The position numbers and the translations under genes are program-made. Shown here piece after piece: positions 27,101-38,800 of a stretch of 64,000 nt of DNA. Each line of letters opens with the position of its first letter. The first letter of the stretch is position 1. The notes below the pieces were generated by a model. The model ran no database searches, was not told where the DNA came from, and saw nothing but the letters and a program-made list of their open reading frames with translations. The DNA is from Eremophila alpestris peregrina (lineage: Eukaryota > Chordata > Aves > Passeriformes > Alaudidae), in contig WMCF01000015.1 in the NCBI GenBank assembly GCA_009792885.1, positions 14,531,667-14,595,666 on the forward strand. The letters run 5' to 3'.

Positions 27101-30100
27101 GATACTCAGGATGGGTATTCAGCTTGTCCTAACTTCTGGGTGGGACTTGATGATGGATTTATAGGCCCCTAAATTTAGGTATCTAAAAGAAAATTAATAG
27201 GTCTTTAAAGCAGATTTCTGTAATTGCTCAGTTCAGTTTAGACTCCAATGATTTATTAACTCCAGTAATTCTCCCTTAGCTACAATAGCAGCTTTGTCAT
27301 CCAGGGCACCAAAAATGTAGGCCCTTGCTTTCAGCTTTCTGAATCAGGTGCTGAATCAAGTGTTTTTTGTTGAATATACATCTTCTAAAAGTTGTCATCT
27401 TGAGGGGGAGAAAGCTGCAGTAGGCAGATCTGCTATCCTGAAAAGCCTGCTGCGATTTTCAGTAATTAGAAAAGGGCTGGAAAGGAGACTTGGTGTTCCA
27501 GCTAATAACACTGATTACTAGGATTCTGAATATGCTTGCAGAAATGTCTAACATAATACATTTTTTCTGATTTATTGGTTTTAGCAATGCTTTAGACCAT
27601 ATAGACCATGGAGTCCTGATTATTTAGTCTGTGCAAAAAATACTTCCTTGGAGAACTTTTAAAGTGCTGGGCTTTAAGAAAGCTTTCTCACCTAGTATTT
27701 TGATGGAATGGCAGTAGAAACTTATAAACTATTTTGGTGGTGGGTTTGTTTGTTTTTTTTTAATTACCTCCATTTGATTTGACTATTTTCCGTAGTAAAT
27801 AATCTTTGTCAACATTCTTCTATATTCTTACCTATTCTTGCTGTTCTCCTGATTATTATTCTGCATCATCATCTTGTAAGTGAAGTTGCATGCTTGACAC
27901 TTAGGTAAGCCCAAGTCACAGACATTTGGAATTATTTTATAAATTAATGGTCATTTACATTCCTTATGAATCCCAAGTTTTGTCTGTTTTCTGCTGTGAC
28001 ATATATGCATTTTTGTGTCCCCTATAGTGATACTAAGATCCTTCTTCTGTTAATTTGGAACTGTCTGTAATTCTTAAATATTTAATCTGTGCTTCTGTGG
28101 TGTGCTTTTCTTTGTTTTTACTAATGCTGAAATTTTCAAGTCACTGTACTCTCTACTTAATACTTTCCTTGGCTCACTTTGAAGTGCCTTGGAGATCAAG
28201 AGGGGGAACTAAGTAATCAAAATTTTCTGCTGTCTGGAAATATTCCTGTATTGATACTATACACTTCTCTTCCAGTTTAAGAATAATATCACAACATTTT
28301 TTGAGAATAATAAGCTGCTTATTATCTATTAATCTTTTTTCATATTAAAAATTCTTTTTATTCCTTCTTACTTTTTACATCCCTTAGCTTTTCATCTCGT
28401 TACATGATGGTGAATAAAATAATTGGTCTTTTCAGTTCAATGACTGAATTAAACATGATTATGGATCAGCCTGATGTTTTAACTTTTCTGAACAGAAATA
28501 CTTAATTTTGTTCAAATTAATCCCTTTTATTAATTGATCCCTTTATGGGTTAATTTTTTAATGTATTTGTTCATATTATATTAAAAAAGAGCCAAACAAA
28601 ACATGAATGGCATTTCATTAAAGTTAGCCCCTGAATGTAACTTTGTTACAGAAAATAAAAGGGTTTTTTCCTCCGATTTCCACTTTTTTTGGTCAGACAT
28701 ACCAGTTCACTTGGACTGAAAAGTAGGGGATCTGGCTTAATATGTTTTTAAAGAAGAAAAAAAATCTTTGTGTAGTTGTCTATGGTTTTCTTAGTATTCT
28801 GAAAATTTGGATAGATTTTGAAAAAACAAAATATTTATATATGCTGATTTTCCTTGGATATATTATTTTTAGAAGATTAGGGCTTTTCTATTGGTTAGTT
28901 AAACCAAATATTCTATTGGAGCAACTGTGTTTCAAGTGTGGTTAAAATTTGTATTTTCTTCTAGTTTATATTGTTTTCTTACACATCTCTGATTACCCTA
29001 TTTCCTGTCCATATTTCTGAATGTAGCATATCCAGTGTCTTGGTTGGGGATGTAAAGTTTATTGGCATATGACTTCTGTGGAACCAGCTTAAAGGATAAA
29101 GTAATTCTTTTCATCTTTGTATCCTCTTGTACAGCTGCTGTTTTCAACGGGAGGTGGCCTGGTTGTACTGGAATTCTTGCAATCTGTCAGGATTTCAAGT
29201 TGAATATTGCAACCAGTCCTGAAAGGAATCTTGCTTTTAGCACTTTATTTCAGGCCTGTTGCTTCTGACATCAGTCAGCTCTGTTTTCATCATGGAGATT
29301 AGCTGCTTCTAATTGACTTTAGAGAACTAATTTTAATATTCACTGTGGGCTTGGGAGACAGAATGTGTTGCCAGAGTTTTGCAGTATGTTTCAGAGATAG
29401 TGTTAATTTCTCTGGACTTGGACATATTTTGCTTCTTTCTTGCCACTGAGATTTTTTCAGAGTTGTTGAGACTTTTCTTCAGGGACTACAAAAACTTCAG
29501 GGAATGTGAGAACTGCTTAACCTCCCCCAAGCCACATCAGGAAGAAATAAGAAGAGCCTTTTCCCAAGGAGTTTAGAACCTTTCATCTTTGGGTTTGGGC
29601 ACTCCATTCTATCTTTTAAAATATTAGAGGCAAAGAGAGATAGTCCTAAAGCTGGGAATAATTATCCTAAAACTTTTGTTTTGTTTTGTTTTGTTTTTAG
29701 TTTAAATAAGCTAACATCAGTTTTATTACTGACTCTTGATTTGCCCAAAGCTTAGGCTCTTGAGCTTTGTTTGAGTGCAGAAAGCTTATGGATTCTAGTG
29801 GAGGTATTTCTCTGCTGCCGTCCTGAATGATTACAAAATCCAATTTACTGCAGTTCCATCTCAGTGGGCATCAGGAGATGGTTTCTTTACTGATAGCCTC
29901 AAGCCTCTTTGAGATGGTCTTCTATCTCAGTCTGGTTTGTTTCTTTTCAAAGGGCTGCTCACCTGAAGGTTACACAGGCTTTCTCTGGTCTTTCTGCTGC
30001 TTTTCTTTCACTGTCTTTCTTACTTCTTTAGTTTGGTGAAATCATCTTGCTGCTCCTGTGTTGGCAGGCTGCTAAGATCATGGGGTCAGCAATTACCCTC

Positions 30101-32723
30101 AAAGTTACAAACTTGAGGTGGATTTCCTTGATTTCAGCTATTGCTAAGCAAACATTGCCTTGTGTGTAGCCTAGATTGATTAACCTTTCTGGTTTGCTCT
30201 GTAAGAATACTCTGGAACACAGCTATCTGCAATTTTTTTTTTTTTTTTGTAAAAAATCTATTTTGAGTAAATGTCTATATATAGTCTGTGTTGATGTTCC
30301 CTTGTAGGGGACACTCTTGCTTGACTTCTCCCTTTAATAAACCACAGAGAACATGAAAGGAATGGGTTTGTGTTTGGAAATGTGTTCCTGTTTTTTATCC
30401 TTTAGATCTGCAATAATCTCCTGGATTTGTGTATGTTTTGAAATGTCCTGTGCATTCCAGTTGTGTGTTGATGTTGTTAACAGTATATACTGATGGTGCT
30501 GGGAGTTCAGACACATTTGCAGAAGTCTGCTTTACTTTAAGTACTGTCCTCTAGTGAGCTGAATCCCATTCTCATAGGCATTGTATTTTAAATTTTGCCC
30601 TTGGTATTATCAGAAGGCTCAGTGCATGGCACTGTTTAAAGATTGGGTAATGGCACATCCAGGGATTCCCCATGCCCTGTTGGCAGTGTAAAGCAGGGCT
30701 GACAGGTCCTGCAGTGACATCTGCAAAGGTGCTGGGGCCTCTTCTTGTCTCCAGGAGGTAGAACATGGCTGGAAATGGCTCAAGTTCCTCTGCTCACTTC
30801 ACCAGCATGACTCAGCTTTGCAGGAGTAGCTAACTCTTGGAATGGATTTCGTTTTTCCCTGGTTGTGAACTATCTGCTGTTTCATACAGATGGTGATTAG
30901 CCTCTAAGTGATGAAAGCTTTTTGATGCTCCCAGCCTGAGCAACACCCAAACCACAGAAAGGGAGGGGAAGTGCTTTGGATTCCATTTTGTTCAATTTTC
31001 TACTCAGGGTTGGGATTTTTTTTTTCTATATTCAGGCAGTTTAGAAGTAAGACAAAAACTGAAATAGCAAATTAATATACTTAGGAAAAGAAAAATTAAA
31101 CAAAAACAATTATTGTGTACTTGTGATGCATTTAGGGTTTTTTTTTTCCATTTAGCACTTGCTCATTTCCCCTCCCTGTTCCCTCCCATCCTCTGACAGT
31201 GACAAAAAAATGTAATGAAGCTGAGAGCTCCTTGGGTGGGACTTCCAAGTTTTAAGCTCCTTATCTCTGACTTGATGCTCTGTCCTTTTCCCTAGAGTGT
31301 CTGGAGATGCTGAAGCTTTAAGTTTCATTATGAAAAAGCAATAAAGCATTTCAACTGTGATGCTAAAAATCAATGGATAAGTTGCTTGAGATTGATCTGT
31401 TAAAAGGAAGCTGAACACTTCTCAGAGAGAAAAAATGTCACTTAAAAATGTGACCATTCTGGTCTATATTGCACATTTTGATTTTGGTTGCATTTGCCTT
31501 GAGCTGGTTTTCCACACATTTCATGCTAGGCAGAAATTTCTCAAAAATAGCTTGCAGAAAATTTCCCATTTTTTTTTTGATGAAGCATTTGGGATGTGTG
31601 GAGAATAAGCACTGATGATTGGCAGATTTCGTTCTTCCTGCACTTTTACACTTAACCTATTCTCTGATGTTTCTTTCTAGTCATGCTTTAAAAGTGCTTA
31701 GAACACCTATACAAACCTCAGAAAGTATCCCTCAGTGCAGTTCCTGTTTACCAAATAATTTTATAAATAAAGTCACTGGTGTAAACTTGGAAAAAAATTT
31801 CCTGTTTCTGGTGAAAAAGGATCCCTGGCTTCAGGCAGATGAACGATGTTTAAACAGGAATCTGTTATTACAGACAGAAAAAAATTGTCCTTTGCTGGTT
31901 TATTTTGTGTAAATTTGCACCTCATTCTATTAAATATATAATTTCATATTTTCCTTAAAGCAGAGAAGCCATCCCATCTGATAGATGTGGAGTGAGCTGG
32001 TGCAACCAGAGCTAAAGGCACAGCAGTGTGAAGTTATTGCGCTTTAACAAATCTTTATGTGAGGACTTTAAAGAAACATGCAGGCCTTGAACTATATATA
32101 GGAGTTTCCAGTTAACATTTACAAGAATGGTTTATTGGTTTTGCTGTATTTAAATGGTGATTTAAAATAAATTTCTAATTCTTCCATCCAAATCCATGGA
32201 ACTTTCCTACCCTGCTTCTTGTAACTGTCTCTTTATAAAGTTATACTTCTGCAAGAATAGTGTTTTTCTGTTGGCAGTTGGTTGATGTTGAATACCTGAG
32301 GTGGATTTGGGGAACTGGATTTCTGACAAAGTGGCATTTGCTGGATACTTTTGCAGTTCAAGGCTGGACATGTAACTGGATGACTTGATTTACCTGGATT
32401 CTGTTTTCACAGAATCATGGAGTGGTTTTGGAGTTGCAAGTAGCCTTTAAAGGTCATCTGGTCCACCCCCTTTGCTGAAGCAGGGCCACTAGTCCAGGCT
32501 GCCCAGGATCATGTCTAGGTGGCTTTTTAGTATGTCTAAGGTTGGAGATTTCACAAGTGCCTTGAGCAACTGGTGCCTGTGCTCAGTCACCCTCACTGTA
32601 AAACATTGTTTCCTGATAGTCACAGGTAGCCTCTCATGCTTGTACCCATTACCTCCTAACTTTTCACTGGGCACCAGTGGAAAGAGCCTGGCTCTGTCCT
32701 CTTTGCATCTTTCTTTCAGAGAT

Positions 32724-32761
<38 letters not shown>

Positions 32762-35700
32762 ATATATATATATATATATATGTATGTCCCCCTGAACCTT
32801 CTCTAGTCTAAACAGTTGTAGGTCCCTCAGGCTCTCCTCATACTCCAGGGCCTTCACTGGAATGTCTGCAGGATGTCCATGTCTCTCTGGCACTGAGCAG
32901 CCCAGAACTGGACGCAGCATTCCAGCTGAGGCCTCACCAGGGCTGAGCAGAGAGGCAGGTTCACTCCCTGGACCTGCAGTTTAGGATACCACTGGCCTAC
33001 TTTGCTGCAAGGGCATGTAGCTGGCTTATGCTCCATTTGTTGTGCAACAGTAGCCCAGATCCTTTCCTGCCAAGTTGCTTTCCAGCTGGGTACACTGATA
33101 CACTCGTGCCGGGGGTTGTTCCTTCCCAGGAGCAGGACTGGGGACTTCTTGTTGAACTGGATGAGTTACTGCCAGCTCATTTCTCTAGCCTGTTAAGTCC
33201 CTCTGGATGGCAGTGGGACCCTTGGGTATATCAGCCACTCCTTCCAAGTTTTCTGTCGTCAGTAAACCTGCAGAGGATATACTCTACCACATCATCCAGA
33301 TCATTAATGAAGATGTTAAACAGGCCTGGACACAGTATTGTCCCATGAGGAACACTGCCAATTACCAGCCTCCAGCCATGCTCTGAGCTGCTGATCACCA
33401 CCCTTTGGGCCTGGCCATGCAACCAGTTTTCAACACACCTCACAGTCTGCTTCATCAGCTTCTCTAGAAGGATCTTAAAGGATAGCGCTGAAAGCACCCT
33501 TACTGAAGGCAAGGTGAACAATATCCACCTTTGTCTCCTCATCTGCAAGGCCAGTTGTTTCATCACAGGTTGATCAAACACGGCTTCCCCTTGGTAAATG
33601 AATACATGCTGACTTCCCAGCTGTTTTCTTGTCCATATGTCTTATTGGATTCTGGGACATGCTCCTTCATTTTTGCTCATTGTATGTAAGATAAGCCACC
33701 TAAATTACCCAGGCTGAATTCTACTGCAGAATGAAGTCCCTTTACCTTTTTCAATGATGTAACTTTTTTGTCTTGTCTTTTAGCAGAGCTATGTCTCTTT
33801 TCCAAACTCACTTGTTCTGGTGTTGTACTGGTGCAGCAGATGATATGTGGGACTAACCGTTTTCTTTTTCCTCCTAAGAGTTGTTACTGTGGGAGCCAAA
33901 ACCACACATTACATCAATATTTGTGAGCTTGGGAACAGTGAAATAGGAGAAGGCCAGGAAAAAGAGGAAAGCAACATTTTAGTGGAGAAGACAGAGCTAA
34001 TTGTTCTGATTATAAATTCTGTATTGTACTCAGGCAAATATAATAACCATTTATTACCTGCCTTGCTTTTAACTCCTCCCCTGTCTTTGTAATTTATACT
34101 TTTGCCTGGCTTGACTCCTCATGAAAAATAACAGTGATGATTCACCATAAAGCATCAACTAACTACACCTTTGACAGTGACAGTACTGCTATAATTTATT
34201 TAGTATCCAGAAACCAAGAAATTAGGAATACTCTAGAAAGAAGTCTAACTGCCAGCACTGTGATTTTTGCAGACAAGTTCTGGAAGGTGTGGGAGGATCA
34301 CTGACCCCAGCAGTCTACTTCCACCATTGATGGAGGTGCATTTACCTACCACACTCATACAGACCCACCTGCACAAGGACAGGGGAAGGGAGGGGCAGAC
34401 AAAAAGCAAGGGAGGCAGAGCATGTTATCCTAGCATTTGCCCACACTGACTCACCAACATCCATAAGCACAGAGAAGTTGGGAAGCATTTAATGTTACAC
34501 TCCAGCCTCAGGCATTGAATATGGTCCCTAAGAAGAGAGTTGGAGTGCTCTCTCTGCATCATCCTTTCTTCATTGTTTCCAGAAAGATATTTTAAAAGTA
34601 TCTGTCCAGAGAACAGGAAAACCATTTCCCCACCCCTTTTGGATTCTAAGTGATATTTCTACATTAGTAATTTAATTCAAGATCGGCCATACAAAGTGCT
34701 ATTAGTGTAATAGTGCCTGATAATAGTTCAGAGTGGCAGAAGGTGCCTTAATGCAAATATCATGTTGCAGGAAGCAGAGTGCTTCACAATAGCTTCTTTG
34801 TTGCTACTTAGGTATAGAGCACTGTTCTCTTGATTAGCAAACATTGTTTTGCTAATACCATTTTGAATTAGTAGAAGAAGTCAGAAATTGAGCCATCAAG
34901 CTTTGGGAACTGTATTTTCTTATATATTGCTGATAGTAAAAAATAGATTAAAATTAGACAATAGGCTTTAATCAAACTCTCTGTGATTTTATTTATGGAT
35001 TGTAAGTCTAAAGTCACTGGGCTGAAGGCATGTAGAATGTTACTGGTTAGGTATTCCCACTGAAAGAGGAAAGGACTTTCAAATTTACTCTGAATTTGAT
35101 GACAATTTCATTTCCTTTCAAGATGTTAAGCTTGTTCCTAGTAAGTGCTGTCTGAAAGAAAAGTTACAGTAGTGGTCCCAAACTTGACAGTAGAAATGTC
35201 ATCCAAGTAATTTCAATATGTGTATGTACATATATATATGAGTGTGTGTATATTTTTAGAAGCCAAATTATCATAGTGTTTGTGTGAAAATCCCGATTTA
35301 AGGCAACACCTATGTGGTAGCAGGGTGATGTTTTGTTCTCTCCCTCATTCCCCACCCAAAAAATTCTCCCTACTTTTTGGAACAGAAGAGCAACATTATT
35401 ACATTAATGGGTAGTTTTACTTCCCATTCAGACATTCTTTATTTCTTGGGATTTTTTAGGGTTTGTGTTGATTGTTGTCAACTTTTAAGACTGTATATGC
35501 TCACTCTTTCCCAGTGCCTACTGCATTAAAAGTGTTTCTTATCCAACTACCTCTAGTTCTTACTTTCCAAAATACTGCAGTGTCTGCTCTTGTTATGTCT
35601 CTTTTCCAAACTCAGCAGTGACTTCTTGGCTACTTGACAATGGTGAAACCTTTCAAAGGAACGTAATCTTAATTATTTTTTAAGACCTTTTGACTGTCTT

Positions 35701-35850
35701 CATCTTTCGTGATTTGTCTCCTGCTTTGTCAGCATGTGAACTGTTGGCACCTGAGTTCCTTCAAGACTTAAGTGTTTTCTTATTCTTATGTTACCTCAGT
35801 GGTCTTCCAGTGATTCCTGAAACACTTCCTTTGCATTGTATTATAGAGCT

Positions 35851-35890
<40 letters not shown>

Positions 35891-38800
35891 GTTCAGCATA
35901 TTCAGAGTGAAATACAAATAGTAATATTTGGAGAAGTGAAGATCAAAAAGGTAGTATGTAGTTGAAGAAAATATGCTGACTTGGATCAGTAGAAGAGAAT
36001 ATACAGGAGTGTGAATATGCAATGAGATAAGATCACTAGTTAAATTCAAATTTACATGGCCGGAAAATTGTTTTGAGGCCAATTACATGCATTTAATTTT
36101 GATTATGTCTGTTATAGAGGTTCAGCTGTCTTTAGTGAATGAACTTCAAACATCCTTCTTAGTTAATCATAGCATTGTGTAAGCATTCAGAAGAAAGCAT
36201 GTCGTCTGTATAAATGCAAATTAGAAGGTTTGGGAAGTCAGTCTCAATTTAGAATAAACAAGGTACTATACTGAGTTAGTGTAAAGCTGATAAAATGTTG
36301 AATCAAAGTATAATAATAGCAGCAGATACTAAAGAGTGAAGTAGAAACAGCAGGGCATGTTCAGTGGTTCTTACCCTTGAATTACTTCCCAACATTGACT
36401 CACTGTTGGATTTTTGAGGACTCGATAAGTTGAAGATTTCAGATATTGTCTTTTATAGTATATGATGCATTCACTTGTGATGAATTTTTCAAATGCCTTT
36501 TTGGATATTTTTACTTTTCATCTCCTCAGCATCCTTTGGGAATAATTTTCAAGTCTGAAAAATGCTTTGCATTTAGGGAAAAATACTTCTTGTTGTTTGC
36601 TAAGAGTTTCCTTGGTTCCCTGAGTTCTTATGTTATATGAAATATCTAAAAAATAATGCAAGTACATTTTCTCCATTATTTTGTAGACTGAAATAGATGA
36701 GAAGCTAAATGGGCTTCTTAGTTCCTATTTTATTTTAATTTATTTGAAAAATTCTAGGCATTGTTGATACTTCTTGCATATAATGCATTTTCATGTTACC
36801 AGGTGTTTTCTTGAAGTTTGTTGTTGCAAATATGTACATCAAGTAGAATGTGTAGTTTAATTGTATTTATAAATATTTATGTCTTCCAACTTTTGAGCAC
36901 TAATAATAATTGATCCTATATTCATATGATTGACAGAATCCTGTTGAGTTGTTAGACTGTTGCAATGCTGTGAACTTTATTAAGTTTATTGCACTCTGCT
37001 TTTAGGAAGAAGCTGGAATATATGAGTTTCTGGTATCTTTACATGCATTGGTTAACAGTGTTTGGTGAGGTGATTTGAGTGCCAATAAATGAGTGTGCAG
37101 TGCCTTTCAGATGAAGTTTGGTGTCCCACCTTGGTTATTTAGAGCTATTGTTCTGGTCCTCTGCAATACTTACCCCTCCCCTGCCAAAACTTTGGATACC
37201 AAAAGGTGTCTTCATTGGCACTAGGGTAACTAGGTGTGAACAACTGAACCAGGGCCTTAATTTTGGCAGGGGAGGGTGGAGGGATGCAAAAGTGGATTTC
37301 TGTGACCCACATATATATATATATATAAAACTTGAAAATATCAAGGTTAGTCAGGAGTTTTCAGCAATAAATGCAGCTGTTGCTGCTTAATGGCATTTCA
37401 AAACATCTGGTTACCAGTTAGAATCAGTAATAACTGTGGCAGAAGGATGGATGTAACGTGCTGAGTCTTGGGTGGATTTATCATTGTTTAATCTGTATTA
37501 CACTCATACTATCTGTATTAATCTCATACTCTATAACAGAAAATAATCTGTGGCTTGTATTTGCCCAAATAAGATTTCTGTGTCCACTGAAACCTGGAAA
37601 ATTCAGCAGAATGCTGATTGTTGCTAGAGCTAGGGTTAAATTATGATTTAATGACTTTTTTTGGCTTCATTGGATGACCTGGCTTAGAAAAACATTTTGA
37701 AGTAATAAAGCGTCTGCTTGGCTCCAAACTAACGAGGGAAGCATTTCTCTTTGCATAAACTGTTCTTTAGGAAAAGTCATGGAGAGCTACTAATAAACCT
37801 TATTAAATAGCTTAGGCAAGACTGAAGGAAACAGAAAACAAAGAAACGATTCCCTTCCATGTGAAGTGAGTACATTAAAAAAAAAAAAAAAAAAAAGGCA
37901 AGCCCAAAGGGTTTTTGCCTCCCCTCCATGTGACTTGCAGCCTGCTGCACTTCAGTTACGTCGCCTCTGAGATATGTTAAAGTGCAGCTCAGTTTAATGA
38001 AGGAGTGGATAGGACAAATCAAGGCTAGAGAGAATTTACAGCAGGATTGGGTAAGTAATTGCAGCTGTAGATAAGTGTTTATTAATATTGTGCAAATGTT
38101 GTAATATCTAGCTTGTAGCATTAAAAACAATCCTCAGAATTACCATTTTTTGGTGGTCCTTTCTCTGTTTTATTTAAATAATTTGCAACTGTTGGTGGTA
38201 CATACTATGCAATAGATTAATGCATAATACTGATAAAGGATTTAATTTTATTTTTCAGACTTTCTACAACAAAACAAATAACTTTCCTTATTTTCTTGTA
38301 CTTGTTTTAAATTCTTTGCCATGTAAGTAACTGCTTTGTCTATTTTAATGCAGTGCTCAAAATATTTTCAGTGGGAGTTAGCTGATATAGTTTCTGCTGC
38401 CTTCCTGTTATTTTGATTATTTTTCTGCTGTTTAGGGAGAGAGGAGAGCAGCTTGTACTCTGAACCTCCTTGGTACAGTATTTTCAGATTTCTAGACTCC
38501 AACTCCAGACCACTGAAAAATTCCCAGGATCAACTTGTTATAGCAATTCATTCAATTGTCCTAGTAGGATATGATTTCAACTGTTTGCTTTTGTTCTCTG
38601 TGCCTTTTTATAAAGATTTGCATGTGTTCTTATACTGAGTTGATATAGTTGGATATAAAAAGTGTTGTTTTAAATTTTTGTGTGTATAAATTTGTGTAAT
38701 TATATTACCAATACAAGATAATGAAATATGACAGCTTTTGTGGTTGTTTAAGACTTCCAGGCTTTTGATTTTGGTATGTTTTTGTCTCTAGCAATTGGAA

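Larger units (their letters stand above)
32408..33760 (-). mobile_element. CR1 LINE, antisense, 3' UTR plus end of reverse transcriptase
   Basis: About 1.35 kb of CR1 read in reverse. The element's 3' end is at 32408 (cacagaatcatggagtggtt), followed by aaaggtcatctggtccaccc and tcaccctcactgtaaaacat. Then come ggtccctcaggctctcctca, aatgtctgcaggatgtccat, aactggacgcagcattccag (32907-32926), tccctctggatggcagtggg and aagatgttaaacaggcctgg (33310-33329). The minus strand gives an RT fragment with [12 protein letters not shown] long AC/TA microsatellite interrupts the element at 32726-32781. The left boundary on the element's 5' side is soft (33650-33760). Confidence 0.92.

Noticed and set aside
37174..37276. 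hAT-type transposon defined by the inverted repeat
   Set aside because: CAGGGG of the arms faces inward, not outward, and no 8-bp target-site duplication was seen.
37877..37896. Retroposed SINE or processed pseudogene ending in poly-A
   Set aside because: No upstream retroposon-like sequence and no flanking duplication.
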